Made by a program: the position numbers and the translations under genes
Notes under the pieces: model-generated
What the model saw: only the letters and a program-made list of their open reading frames with translations
Databases searched by the model: none
Told to the model about the DNA's origin: nothing
Source of the DNA: Stenogyne calaminthoides
Lineage: Eukaryota > Streptophyta > Magnoliopsida > Lamiales > Lamiaceae
Assembly (NCBI GenBank): GCA_037126765.1
Contig: JBBCBC010000009.1
Coordinates: 28,294,870-28,358,869 of the forward strand
DNA length: 64,000 nucleotides
Reading direction: 5' to 3'
Shown here: positions 1 to 11,805 of the stretch, piece by piece
Numbering within the stretch: the first letter of the stretch is position 1
Layout: each line of letters begins with the position of its first letter

Positions 1-1066
1 TCAAGCATAATGTAAGTAGAATTCCATCTAGTGCATACATCCATGCGTAAACCAATTTTAGTATCAATTCCACCAACTTGAATCACACAATCATTAAAAC
101 TTTTCATTCTTGCCTCCGAACTCTTGACATACTTAACACTTTGTCTGATCTTTTTCAAAGCATCATTAGCTACTTTCAAGCCTTCTTTAACGATAAGATT
201 TAAAATGTGAGCACAACATCTCACATGAAAAAACTCACCATTGGATAAAAGACTATTTTGTAAACAAAGCATTTGTTTCAAGGTATCTTGCATATTATCA
301 TTGGCAGAAGCATTATCCAAAGTAAGAGAAAACACCTTTTTCTCAATTCCCCATTCTTTCAAACAATCAAACACTTTATTTGTCAATACAAATCCAGTAT
401 GTGGAGGCTCCAATCTACAGGAATTAAGTATCTTACTATTCAACTTCCAATCACGATCTACAAAGTGAGCTGTCAAACTTATGAAACCCACACCCGTACA
501 AGCAGTCCAACAATCAGAAGTTAAACAAATTATCCCATAACAATCAATCATCAAACATTTCAATTTATCCTTTTCAAGATTATACAACTTCAACACATCA
601 GTAGTAGCTGTTAATCTACCAAAACATTTGTATTCAGGATTCAAATACTTGAACAATTCCTAACCCATTTGTAACCAACAGGAGAGTGGAAGATCATGTG
701 AAACAATAATCTTACTAATCAATTCACGCACATGATTATGATCAATTTTCCTAGATCTTAATTTCCCTTCACCATCTAACATCAAACCAACATTTCCATC
801 TTTTGCACTTTTCAAGCAATTTTTCAAATGACGGGTAAGAGTAGAAGTCCCATAATTTGAACCATTCCAAACATATTGAGTATTACACTTAGTGCATTTT
901 ACCTTGCCATTATCGAGTTTAACAAAATAATTCCAAGCTTCAGAAGTGGTTACTCTTGCTTTCTTTGCATCTTTTTCACTATCTCTCGATAAGATAGCCT
1001 CGGTGGGAGTTGAATCAAGATCTCTACATCATCATGATTTGCTTGAGCTTGACTTTCAAAATCCAT
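1..1066 (-). pseudogene. hAT transposase with BED zinc finger (RICESLEEPER type), partial and broken
   Basis: Minus-strand remains of a hAT-superfamily transposase, the nuclear enzyme that cuts and pastes the element. The probable start is at 1066. A BED-type zinc finger follows, with the pair CTKC and downstream TRHLKNC. Further on are the hAT signatures LTSDCWTA, a TAHFVDRDW segment, LDNASANDN, RCCAHILNLIV and, near the window edge, CTRWNSTY. The frame is lost once between about 1015 and 1025, where one base is missing, and an in-frame TAG lies at 660-662. From there to base 1 the frame is open. The catalytic C-terminal half and dimerisation domain would lie beyond base 1. Terminal repeats were not found. 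Family assignment is secure; the copy is inactive. Confidence 0.85.
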
Positions 1067-1932
1067 TGAATCCCCAAAATGAAAAACCGCAATTACACAC
1101 ATACATTGGGTCATTATAAAACTAAAGTGACTCTTTGATTAAATAAAAGCAGCATCGTTTCCACTTTCCACCTAACACGCCCAATTCTTGTCGTCCTTCA
1201 CAAATTTAAAAATCCCAGCATATTAATAACACCCCCAACAATCTCTAATTTAACAGTTAACACCTCCAACAATCCCTAATTTAACAGTTAACAATTAACA
1301 CCCCCAATAATCCCAAATTTAAAATATTTTGATTCTTGCTGTTAAAAAAATAAAAAGGAGAGCGTAACTTTACCAGAGATGTGAGGAGAAAGAGAAGGGT
1401 GGCGGCGGTGGCACGAGATCTTTAATGGGGAGAGCCGGAGGCAGGTGGTCCTTTGGTTGGGCGCGACCGATTGAAGAACTTGGAAAATTGAGGAAGAGAG
1501 CGGGCGGACGGTCACCGGTGGCGTGAGGTCGTTGTGGATGATGGCGGCGAACTGGCGAAGGCGACACGAAGAAACTGGAAAATGGGAAAGTGAAGAAACT
1601 GGTGAAGGTCACGTGATTCGTGAATGAATAATTGAATATATTCTTGGACCTCTTTTAAACCCATTTTTTATTTTTTTATTTTTTTATTAAGTGAATGAAT
1701 ACATCTCCTCCAATGAAATGACCCATTTTTTTTTTTTTTAAACTGCAAGAAGAAAGCTTTCAAAGACTCAAAGAAATTCCCATTTATCATTCTTGGAGTT
1801 GGACCTCTTTATATTTTTTCAAACCAATGACCCATTTATCATTCTTCTTTTCTTTTCAAATTCAAAGAAACCCATTTATCATTCTTTCTTTATTTTTTTA
1901 TCAAAGTGACCCATTTATCATTCTTCTTGGAC
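1067..1932. repeat. non-coding flank with two short tandem arrays
   Basis: No gene is supported here. About three copies of a 31-bp unit (core AACAATCYCTAATTTAACAG) lie at 1228-1320. About five irregular copies of CCCATTTATCATTCTT lie at 1778-1932. A GC-rich patch at 1370-1612 keeps an 80-codon frame open on the minus strand, but its product is low-complexity and matches no family I know. It may be the leader of the adjacent hAT unit. Confidence 0.5.
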
Positions 1933-2113
1933 CTAGAGATGTTAAATCTTTTATAAAATTAATTTTAAAAAAAAAATCGGACGACCCTGAAGCCGTTAAG
2001 ACGGTGATTCGGGGGCCAAAATGCCCGATTTTAAGCGGACGAGATACCTAAGCCCTAACACGAAAAAATTCGGGATTAGTTCGCCCTACCCGTGACCTGT
2101 TTAACATCTCTAG
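1933..2113. mobile_element. short MITE with perfect 14-bp terminal inverted repeats
   Basis: The two ends are CTAGAGATGTTAAA and its exact reverse complement, 181 bp apart. No coding sequence lies between. The ends resemble non-autonomous hAT elements, but I cannot see a matching 8-bp duplication in the flanks, so the superfamily is uncertain. Confidence 0.6.
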
Positions 2114-2142
2114 ACACTTGTGTCAAATCGGCACAGTTCATA

Positions 2143-3088
2143 CATAGTTAGTCCTGACAAGTTTTAAGCCTGAGGCCGGAAAAAAAATAGGGTCCTATAA
2201 ATAACAAAATTAAAAATAATAAAACACTACATTATACACATGCATAGAAAATAAGAACAAAAATGTAAAATGAGATTTTAATAATTATTTATTTAAATTT
2301 TTTAGTAATAATACATTAATATCAATATTTTAAGTTTAACTTGTATATTCTAACAATCTAAAAGAAATTATAAAGACTTCTATAATTACTAATAATAACA
2401 AAATGTGTGTTATATATTTTTTATCAATATTTTCACATGTAATGATTGTGCACATGTGTTTAAGTAGGTGTAATCTGAATAATATTTGCACATTTTGTGC
2501 ACGATCGACTAAAGCTAGCACATATCATTGCAAATTTTGTGCATGATCCTTACGTGCACATTTTGTACAAATTTCGTGCATGATTTGTACATGCACATTT
2601 CATTCATGCACGGTTCACACGTGCACATATCGTGCAAATTTTGTGACATTTCGTGCATGGTTTATATATGCACGTTTCATGCACTGTTTGCATGTACACA
2701 TTTCGTGTTTATATTAATAAATTAGTAACCATATACATTATATCTAAGAAGTAGAAGATAAAAAATATTGGGAGGTGCTAAATGGACAGATTCTGCCCAG
2801 TGCAGAATCATTAAAAAATATTTGCCCTCAATCAAGCCCACCAAGAATTTGCCCTCAACCAAGCCCACTAAGTCTAAAATAGTCTTTTCTGCCCAGAGCA
2901 GAATCTGCCCACCAAGAATTACCCAAAAAATTAAATGATAATTATATTTAAGTTCTTCTAATAAAGATTTCTTTTGGTTAATAAAGTTTAAAATTAATGA
3001 GCTTATATATATACAACTTAAAGTAGACCTACAAAACTTAAGGGCCCGGGGCGGTCGCCCTTCTCGCCCCGCCTTAGGGCCATCCCTG
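2143..3088 (+). repeat. composite repeat copy 1
   Basis: Starts with TCCTGACAAGTTTTAAGCCT and ends in the GC-rich GGGCCCGGGGCGGTCGCCC followed by GGCCATCCCTG. It contains a stretch (about 2420-2715) of irregular repeats built from TGCACATTTTGTGCATGAT. It is longer than copy 2 because a small element is inserted at 2770-2934. Confidence 0.8.
2770..2934. mobile_element. small MULE-type element inserted in repeat copy 1
   Basis: 165 bp beginning GGGAGGTGCTAAATGG and ending AAGAATTACCC. It is absent from the otherwise parallel copy 2, so it is an insertion. The flanks AAAAATATT and AAAAAATTA look like a worn 9-bp duplication. The same family occurs at 42803-42958 with a perfect 9-bp duplication. 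Confidence 0.7.
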
Positions 3089-3658
3089 CCAAGGTTCTCT
3101 ATCCACTTGATTTAAAAATCTTTTCAGGACACGAAAACGTTTGTCATCCAAATTCTCATTCCAGCCACTGTAATTTGAAGAGTTCAAAATCTTGAATTGC
3201 AGATGTTTCATTTCATTTTCTACTGGATCAGATCCAACATTCTTAATAAGCCTAAACACTGTCCTAGGTGGCATTAGACTTTGGTGATGCAGAAGACATA
3301 ATGCATATATAGTCTTCTGAAATGCTTTTTGCACCTATTTTGTCTAGAAAATATGTGAAATCTTTAGGACGATCTTCAACAGGGACCAGACCATCAATTA
3401 TTCGTCTCACATTATGAAAATTAGCACCGAATTTTGTAAGACCCACAACAACATATTTTACCGTACCATCTATAACTTTCAAGTCACACTCCTTAAACAG
3501 ATTCAGCTTGAGTTTCAGCTTATTCAAGTTACCCACATACTCCAAAATCTCCCCGAGTACTTTCTAACAAGAGGATCCAAAAATGAGAATTCATCATCCG
3601 TCAATTCGATTTTCTTTGTGACTTGTGTCGACTTCCCCAAATATTCTCTTATACTCAT
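3089..3658 (-). pseudogene. captured gene fragment of unknown family
   Basis: Minus-strand coding-like sequence beginning MSIREYLGKSTQVTKKIE at 3658. A frameshift near 3555 leads into a second frame with EYVGNLNKLKLKLNLFKE and KYVVVGLTKFGANFHNVRRI. A stop and another shift lead to a third frame with PPRTVFRLIKNVGSDPVENE that runs into the end of repeat copy 1 at 3088. No intron signals are evident, so it looks like an exon or cDNA fragment. I do not recognise the family. It is inactive as it stands. Its position, abutting the transposon-like end, suggests capture. Confidence 0.5.
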
Positions 3659-3768
3659 GCTAGGTTGCCACTAAGATATTAGAACATCTGATTTTTTATC
3701 CCCAAAACTTATAGCTAAATTGGTTCTTGTGATTCACGTTGAGGTTATTATGAAGATTGTGATTAGAG

Positions 3769-4762
3769 ACACTGGCGGACCCAGTATGGGGACAAGGGGG
3801 TACAGTTGTACCCTCAAGCTCAATTTTTTTTTTGGTATTATATTATGTATATATAATGTTTAAATCAAATTTATAAAATATTGGATAACTTTTTATTTCA
3901 GTAGTTTTCTTTGGGCCTACAGCCTATTTAGTTGATCAGTTTCTTTGTTAGGTTAATAGGCTGTTTGTATAGGCCCATCTCACATATTTTTTATTTATTT
4001 AATTGGCTAGTTGTATTTAAGGATTAATTACTAATTGCGATCTCTACTATTTTTCGAAACAAAATGCAACATGTACTAGTAAAAATTGATAAATTTCAAC
4101 CCTAACTCACTTTTTTGTAAAACTTTTTGGCTAGGTATAACCTACAAATGATATATTGTACATACAATAATGCCAAAAAATATTTTAATAAATATCAAAT
4201 TGAAGAATTTCGATAAAAAAAATTCAAAAAATTTAAGTCGAGGTTGGAATTTTTCAATATTTACTAATACAGGTTGCATGTTGTTTCAAAAAATAATACA
4301 GGTTACAATTTGTTATAATTCTTATATTTCATATTTCGTATTGTTGGGCCTTTTCTCTTCTTTGGTGCGTTTCTTGATCATTGACTTAATATTCATTTTT
4401 TATAATATCAACTCACTTTTAAAAATAATTTCACTTGTTATGATTATTTTATTATCACTTTTTATTGCAATTGTGTATTTCTTTTATATATATAATTGCA
4501 TTTTGTTTGTTATGTTTAACTAATTTATTTGGGAAATAAGAGGACCAAACACCAAAATTGAAGAAAACGATGAAAATGAGAGAGTTATAACCCGATATTA
4601 TGCAATTTATGCTTAAAAACTCTCCTCCTAATGTTGTGAGTAACTTTTTAATGTTTGTCCTAATCATTTATACCCTTCAAATTAATGATAATATTTAGGT
4701 ACATATATTTTTAAACTAGCTATCAATCGTATCCCAAATTTTAAAATCCTGGGTCTGCCACT
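3769..4762. mobile_element. non-autonomous hAT element, 994 bp, perfect 8-bp TSD
   Basis: Flanked by GATTAGAG at 3761-3768 and 4763-4770. The left end reads ACACTGGCGGACCCAG and the right end, reverse-complemented, AGTGGCAGACCCAG, so these are short inverted repeats. The interior is AT-rich and non-coding; the 117-codon frame at 4170-4523 is hydrophobic, low-complexity sequence. The GGCGGACCCAG end is shared with the elements at 29207-30420 and, more weakly, 41799-42693. Confidence 0.88.
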
Positions 4763-5094
4763 GATTAGAGCTGCGGTCTATTACAAATAGTCTCTTTGTA
4801 ACTACCTATAGTCATAGAACCTCATTTGTTGGTTTTGTCATAATGGTACACAACATTAATTTCCCCCCAAACCGGAAAAATAAAATAAAATAAATAAAGA
4901 TATTGCATGCATGCAAATTAATATATAATAGTAAGAACTAATAACACGTGTGTTTGCAATCATAAAGTGAGAAAAATCACTTTTCTTTAAAGTAAATATA
5001 CCTTTTATTTAATGCATATTATTATAAAAATAAATATATGGTAAAAATTAGTATATATGATATTTAATTTTTCTAGATTAGTACAAATTGCAAG

Positions 5095-5310
5095 TGAGTT
5101 TACGTTGCTCATGATTGCGTGGCTGACGTTGAGATAGGTGGTGGGATGTATGATGCCTACGTTTACGTTGCTCATGACCGTGGGGCTGATGTGGAGATAG
5201 GTGACAGGATGTGTGATGCCTACGTATACATAACTCATGACCGCGTGGCTGACATGGTGATAGGTGATTGGGTGTGTGATGCTTACGTTTACACTGCTCA
5301 TGACATAGTT
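5095..5310. repeat. 63-bp minisatellite, about 3.5 copies
   Basis: The motif CTCATGA recurs at about 5107, 5170, 5233 and 5296, exactly 63 bp apart. Because 63 is a multiple of three, frames stay open on both strands (5119-5340 plus, 5005-5403 minus), giving repetitive 21-residue peptides. No start context, splice site or known family supports a protein. The stretch between 4771 and 5094 holds nothing I can identify. Confidence 0.85.
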
Positions 5311-5332
5311 GCTGATTATCTTTCTGCCCATA

Positions 5333-6158
5333 TGGGATGAGTCGGTCCTGACAAGTTTTAGGCATGAGGCCGAAAAAAAATAGGGCCCTATAAATAACAA
5401 CATTAAAAATAATAAAGCACTACATTATACACACATGTATAGAAAATAAGAGCAAAAATGTAAAATAAGATCTAAATTATTTATTTAATTTTTTTAGTAA
5501 TAATACATTAATATTAATATTTTAAATTTAACTTGTATATTCTAACAATCTTAAAGAAATTATAAAGACTTCTATAATTACTAATAATAACATAATGTGT
5601 GTTACATATTTTTATCAATATTTTCACATGTAATGATTGGGCACATGTATTTAAGTAGGTAGATTACGAATAATATTTGCACATTTTGTGCACTATCGAT
5701 TAAACTGCGCACATATCGTGCAAATATTGTGCATGATCCTTACGAGCACATTTCCTACAAATTATGTGCATGATTTGTACATGCACGCTTCATGCACGGT
5801 TCGCACGTGCACACATCATGCAAATTTTGTGCATGATTCTTACGTGCACATTTCTTACAAATTTCATGCACGGTTTAATTGTACATGCACGTTTCATGCA
5901 CGGTTCGCACGTACGTACATTTCGTGTTTAATAAATTAATAACCATATACATTATATCTAAGAAGTAGAAGATAAAAAATATTAAGTGGTAAATATATTT
6001 AAGTTCTTCTAATAAAGATTTTTTTTAAAAAATAAAGTTTAAAATTAATGAGCTTATGTTCAATCATTATATACATATATATACGACTTAAAGTAGGCCC
6101 CCAAAACTTATGGGCCCGGGGCGGTCGCCCTTCTCGCCCCGCCTCAAGGCCACCCCTG
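5333..6158 (+). repeat. composite repeat copy 2
   Basis: Direct copy of 2143-3088, about 120 bp shorter because it lacks the 2770-2934 insertion. It carries the same TCCTGACAAGTTTTA start, the same TGCACATTT-rich middle (about 5680-5930) and the same GC-rich end, here closing with GGCCACCCCTG. Confidence 0.8.
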
Positions 6159-6166
6159 AGTTCATG

Positions 6167-7849
6167 CGATCAATAGACTCGATTATCCCAAATAAAAATA
6201 TAATTATATGAGTTCATTTTTTTGAATGAGAATAAGTTATTAGATTGTTATTAGATTAGATAGTTAGGTGTTTCTTACGTCAGTTAGAGTGTCGTACTGA
6301 CTGACAATAGTCAGTTAATTTGAGCCATTATATTTAAAATCCAAAGACTTAAATTTAATGATCCGCAACATGTTGTACTATGTGTCGTACTGACCATCGT
6401 TGTACATCGTACTATATATCGATTTATGTTGTATTGTCGTACTGTTATAATAAATTAAATAATTTAAAATATACAATTATCAATTTACAAATTTGTCCTT
6501 ATAAGTTATAACACTTTTCATAAAAAAATATATACATTTCATTCTTTTTTTTAAAAGGATATTTCATTCTTATTCCTTGAGTTTTCATTCTTCTTCCATC
6601 GTGAGTAAAAAAAAAAAGTGTTCTTCTTCCTCATGAGTTAAGAACATAACATAATTTTTTTTAATAATCCGTCGCTATCTCCGCCACCAGTACCGCTGCT
6701 ATCCTCCGCCACCAGTACCGCCACAAGCAACTAAAATTAACAAAGATCAAGAGTAAATTTCATAAGTGAACTTAGAAAAAGAGAGAGAGATGGAAAGATG
6801 ATTACATGAATATTGTGATTGAAGAGAGAAAAGGGCAAGGCAGATTGAGAATTATTAGCTTTGAAGCAGAAAATGGAAATTGAAAAAATTGAAAGAAGAG
6901 TTTTGTTTGAAATGAAAGCTTTGAGGCGGTGATTCTGTTTCTTGTTGTGGCATTGAAGCTGAGATTAGTTAGATGACTACCCTTAACGACGTCATTTTAA
7001 TTTGTCATTTCGTTTCAATATTTTAGGGTGGTTTTAGGTAATACGATGTTAACAAGTCAATTATTGGCGGTCATCCCGACTAATCATCAATAGAATATTT
7101 TAGACTAATTCCTATATTAATCTACACTATTCTGGTCATATTTCAATTTAATTCAGCGTGGCGACGACAACGCGGTGATGGCAAAAAAAAATTCTTACTT
7201 TCTTTTGAGGGAACATTACTTTGCTAAAAAAAAAAGAAGTTAGTTTAGTTAATGAACATACAATTAAAATTTATGTGTAAAGAAATTATAGTTATAAATT
7301 AAAGACAAAATAAATTATAAAACAAAAGAAAAAAAAAGCAAGATAAACCTGTAACAGAAAAATAAATCCGATGCTTGTAAACCGAAGAACAAAAAGATAC
7401 CTTAATGGACGAACAAAATAATAATTTTATTATGAGAAATAAGGTATTACTTGGAAAAAAGGTAATGTGATTCAAATATATTATGAATATGAAGAAAATT
7501 GAAAATAAAATCAATTAAGATCTAATAGAATATAGATACGTAAATCTATAATAATCTATGTAATTCAAAGAATTTAATTGATGATGTGGCAAGCCGTAAA
7601 GTGATGTGGCAGGTGATGTGTCAAACTCATATTTCATTTATTTCAAATCTCTTTAATTTCATTCATTTTAAGTGTAGATTGATCTCAATCATTGATTTTT
7701 TTTTCGATTTTAATAAATTGTGATCTCTCTCATTCCTTTTTTCTCCATTATATTTCACTAATTCTCCTTTCTTCATCTCCAATCTCGTATGGTGACAATT
7801 TTTTATCGTTTTATTTTTTTCATATCATATTTCTCATTTGTTAAAAATG
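6167..7849. other. AT-rich intergenic DNA, no gene seen
   Basis: No coding frame with family features. The only structure is a short tandem of CCGCCACCAGTACCGC around 6670-6725, next to a purine-rich run at 6775-6800. Confidence 0.5.
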
Positions 7850-7859
7850 ACGAAAAATG

Positions 7860-8346
7860 GTCAAAGTGACTTAATTACGTGTGGTTAGAAGCATCACTAC
7901 CCAAAAACAAGAGGTCCCTGGGTTCGAGAAACCGCCCCCCACTTTAATGGAATTTAAGTGGTGGGATTTTCTAACCTCTTTGGGGATTCTTCGCCCTCTA
8001 TGGGTTTATTGCAGGTATTCTCCGCCCTAAATGGGTTTATTGCAGCGAGTGCAGAAGCAGTTTGAAGTGCCAAGACGATAAAAAAAGTTGCCACCGCGGT
8101 TCCGATCGATAGCAAGACGAAATATATGAACCACGACGTGAAGTGGATAATGTCTTAGTCCGGGCTTAGTCCATATACCACGAGCTCATATACAGGGTCG
8201 CTCCCAGTTTAGCAAAATTTGTGTCATCCTCCTCCGATCCTCACGCTTGGTTCGAGGCAGGTCCTCCCGTGTTGGTTTGAAGAATTAGCTTAGCTAGAGA
8301 TAGATTAGTTGTTCTACTTGAGTTGTATTCTTCTTGTAAAAAAAAT
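7860..8346 (+). mobile_element. tRNA-derived SINE, copy 1
   Basis: Flanked by a 10-bp direct repeat, ACGAAAAATG, at 7850-7859 and 8347-8356. The head resembles a tRNA: a worn A box and a B box at CTGGGTTCGAGA. The body carries TTTAAGTGGTGGGATTTT, a repeated CTATGGGTTTATTGCAG motif and a closing TTGTATTCTTCTTGTAAAA, an A-rich 3' end. It is homologous along its length to the element at 15030-15639. At nearly 490 bp it is long for a plant SINE. It is non-coding and depends on LINE machinery in trans. Confidence 0.88.
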
Positions 8347-8356
8347 ACGAAAAATG

Positions 8357-9012
8357 TATTATTGCTAGATCTTATTTGTTAGTGTCGATTTCATTACTTA
8401 GTACATCATTTTTCATTGGTTGTGATCATATTTTGTTTGTTTGTATTGACTTTCAGATTTCTTATGACCTTGTTTTTTCTCATATTTATAATTCATAAAG
8501 ATATGTGGTGTCTACAATGAATTCATTGATGACATATTATCAAATTTTGTTAAATGTTTAAATTTTTGTATCTTAATTCTTTTGTAACAAATGTTCATGT
8601 TCGTCTCTTATATTGTAACGGATTTAATTATCAATTCACCGAATATGATCTGATTTTCTTTTATTGTAATGGATGTTCGTCATTTCAACTATAACTTCTT
8701 CGAATATGATCTAATTTTTGGCACAATTAATATTTTCTCCATGATTTTTTTTAATAAAATTCACTGTTCTATTTATTAACTTTCGCTATCTAAATATTTT
8801 ATTTGACTATATTTAAAATTGGTTAGGGATATCATACTGATTGATTATTTATATAATTAATTACAATAAAAATAATAAAATATAATTAACATATGCTTAT
8901 GAAATATGATAAAAGATTTAACAAATAATGGGCGAATATGCTTCATCTGCCATCAGTTGATTGTAGTTATAAACAAATTCATGTGAATTTCTTCTTGTAA
9001 TGTATGCATATA
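8357..9012. other. AT-rich intergenic DNA, no gene seen
   Basis: I see neither a coding frame nor terminal repeats in this interval. Confidence 0.4.
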
Positions 9013-9325
9013 CTCCTTTTGTTCCAAACTTGTTTGTATAATTTTCGTTTTGGTCCGTCACTACTTTTTTTTACATTTTTTTAAATGATAAAATTCATTT
9101 TAACTCAAACCCTTCAAACACAATTTATTTATCATATGTCACTAACTCATACCCTCAACATTTTATCACTTTATCACATCTATAAATATTATTTACAATA
9201 AAGTAGAATCGTCTATTATACCGTCAACACTTTTCACTTTATCACCTCAAATATTAATAAACAACTCTATATTAAATACCACGCACACATTAATTGTAAA
9301 AAAAAAAAAATTGGGACTGAGGGAG
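9013..9325. mobile_element. Stowaway-like MITE
   Basis: 313 bp between TA dinucleotides. The ends are CTCCTTTTGTTCC and, reverse-complemented, CTCCCTCAGTCCC, the usual Stowaway (Tc1/mariner) terminus. Non-coding. Confidence 0.8.
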
Positions 9326-9829
9326 TACTATATTATATATTCCAAGTGATGAGTCCTGCATCTATTGAGTTCCATTTTAAGGGTGGCGTAGCATGGGAAA
9401 AAAAATACAATGTTTTGTGTATTTAACACATATTACAATGTTCAACTTTTTACAAAATAATACGAAGTCAAGTTAGGGACCGTCTCACAAATTTATTGGA
9501 GAAAAAATTTTCTCTTCAAAGTGATATATCGATAGATGTGTTGCTTTTTTTTTTTTTTTGAATCATTATTCTTGTGCATTATTTTAGAAAAAAATGAGAC
9601 TTTGAGTTATAATGTTAAAACGCATATAGAAATTGGAAATAAGAGAGTGAGTTTTATAGTGGTGTTAACTTATGGATTGGTGGTTCATTTGTAAGTAGTT
9701 ATTGCTCCACTACAGCCTCCAAATTAAATTTACATTTATTTAATTAGTTAGTGACATTTCAACTTGATCTAATTCTGGGGATTCTCATGTTATTTTCCTC
9801 TTAAGATTCTGTCCACAGCTGTTAAACAA

Positions 9830-10135
9830 AACGAGTAGCTCAATAGCTCGACCTGTTAAAACTCGAACTCGATTAGCTTATATTGATAAACAAATCGAGT
9901 TTGAGCTCGTAAAATACTCAATTTATAACGAGACTATTTGAGCTCGACTCGTTAGACTCGATAACCAAGATTTTTCTTGTAATTTCATTACACTCGTTAG
10001 GCTAGGCTTGACTGGATACTCTCTTGCATCCGAACTCTATTTTCAACTCATTAATGAAATCGAGCCAGCTCTAGCTCTCTACAAGAGCTCGAGTCAAGTT
10101 CGAACTTCAAGTACTCGACTCGTATAACAACTCTA
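9830..10135. mobile_element. hAT-like MITE rich in GAGCTCG motifs, worn ends
   Basis: The left edge ACAGCTGTTAAACAAAACGAG and the reverse complement of the right edge, AGAGTTGTTATACGAGTCG, are imperfect inverted repeats. The interior is full of ACTCGAACTCG and GAGCTCG. Related sequences lie at 27549-27930 and 35721-36042. No duplication is visible here. Confidence 0.5.
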
Positions 10136-10139
10136 ATTT

Positions 10140-11049
10140 AGTTTTTAACTTATACCTGACCCTCATATCCCTTGAGCACTTTGATTTTAAATAAATTAAC
10201 ACCCCTTTTGCTATAAATTAAGTAGAAATAATTCAAATGAACTAATTGTGGGGGTAAATGTATCATAAAGCCTAGCCTATCCTAAAACTCATTATGAAGA
10301 TTGAAGAAGCAACAAGAGATTGAAGACATGCATAAGATTGACAAGAGAAAATGGAAAAAAGAATAAAAAAGGGGATGTAACGTTAATCTTGTCATATTAC
10401 CAATGGAATGTAGTAGTGACAGGCACTTGAGGTAAAGAATTTGCAGACAAGTTTTTGATTAAAAACAAATTGAAGGGTGTGTGTTTTAGTGTTGTTTTAT
10501 CTTGTGGGTCTAATCACGCCTCTGCTTGTGGTTTTTTGCATGCGTTGCAGGTAATTTTTGTATGTATTCACCATTCATGACTCATTTCTTGCTTTCACTC
10601 TAGCCTAGTTTTCAAAATTGCCCTAAAAAAATATTCAACAAAAAAAGGAGACACAACTAAATGAGGCATGTGACTCTTTATTTAAAAATAGTATTTGTGG
10701 GCACGCACCAAAAGGGGAGAGAGATTTGGCCAATATCAATATTAACAGCCAAACACTTTTTCGGTTATTGGTATGGAAATTGGGACACTTGCATTACTTT
10801 TCTTCATTTTATTACTATTTCTTTTCCTTGGTTTCACCAAACACTGATGAATTAAATACAGTATGTGAACTATGAGTATAAATGGATATGTAAATTGTAA
10901 TGGACTATATTGCTTCTTTATAAAGACCTTTTCAGCCTGTACTTTTTGGTTAGTCTTTCCACCATCCAACTCAACCAACTATGTAATGGTTGGCTTACTG
11001 CTTACACTTGACTAATTTCTATTTGACAAGTTCTTGTATAAGGAAATTG
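10140..11049. other. intergenic DNA, no gene seen
   Basis: Overlapping short frames on both strands (10661-10978) have no family features and are probably chance. Confidence 0.4.
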
Positions 11050-11273
11050 TTTTTTAATTTTTTATAACTTGATATTCGGCTCAAAGATCGATTAATTCAA
11101 GTGACTAAAACCCACCGTTCACTAGTGAGGGGCCCCACTTCAAGTCAAAATTTTGCTCTGCGTGGACTGATTCATCTCAATAGTTGATCGTACCTAAGAA
11201 GTTTCGAATTTGAAACCTAAAGAGGAATATATTCATAAGTTTCAAGCTTACGCCACTGAGTCAACCCTTGGGT
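11050..11273 (-). mobile_element. tRNA-derived SINE, short family, minus strand
   Basis: On the minus strand the head has an A-box-like TGACTCAGTGGCGTAAGC and a B-box-like GTTTCAAATTCGAAAC, and the element ends in a poly(A) seen as a T run at 11050-11063. It is flanked by TTGTATAAGGAAATTG (11034-11049) and TTGTATTAAGAAATTTG (11274-11290), a slightly worn duplication. About 224 bp, non-coding. Confidence 0.8.
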
Positions 11274-11805
11274 TTGTATTAAGAAATTTGTATGACAAAT
11301 TCAAAATTATCTTATCATAATTTGATTTTTTTTTAAATAAATTAATTAATACAAACACTTACATAAAATATTTCGCGAATGTGAAATATAGTCCAAAAGA
11401 ATGAGAAGCGGAAGAAAACTGAGGGAGAAGTGGAAGAAATAGGGAGAATAACATTTTGATCATACAGTAATACACATTTTTCCTTACAGTAATATTTTAT
11501 ATGTATGTGTTACTGAAATAGGCAAGTATGTGTTACTAGTTCTTATAATAACATATATTTGTTTTTATGGTAATACATACCTAAAAACGAGTTTTTCTGT
11601 TTTGTCTTTATACAATTTTTTTTTTTGGAACATTTTTTCGATCCAATTCAACCCACAAATGATCCTCGAATTTTTAACTCTATCCTTTAATATATGCTAA
11701 TATTTCATGTGAGATGCTTATGAAATTTCATAGCAGTGTCTCTCTTATTAATCAATAATAATTCGTCTCACAAGAGATTAAGTTAAAATGGCTAGATGCG
11801 ATATA

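Larger units (their letters stand above)
2143..6158. mobile_element. composite hAT-like block, two direct repeat copies around a gene fragment
   Basis: The block is flanked by AGTTCATA (2135-2142) and AGTTCATG (6159-6166), a near-perfect 8-bp duplication as expected for hAT. The left end reads CATAGTTAGTCCTGA. The right end, reverse-complemented, reads CAGGGGTGGCCTTGA; the two match at 9 of 15 positions. Inside are two direct copies of one repeat (2143-3088 and about 5333-6158), an unrelated coding fragment, a separate hAT insertion and a minisatellite. The inner ends of the two copies have no matching duplications, which argues that the whole block moved or was copied as one. An older tandem arrangement with unequal exchange is the alternative. 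Confidence 0.5.

Noticed and set aside
241..524. Two plus-strand frames at the window start
   Set aside because: They are antisense to the hAT transposase, which has conserved motifs on the minus strand.
4170..4523. 117-codon hydrophobic frame
   Set aside because: It is low-complexity AT-rich sequence inside the non-autonomous hAT element at 3769-4762.
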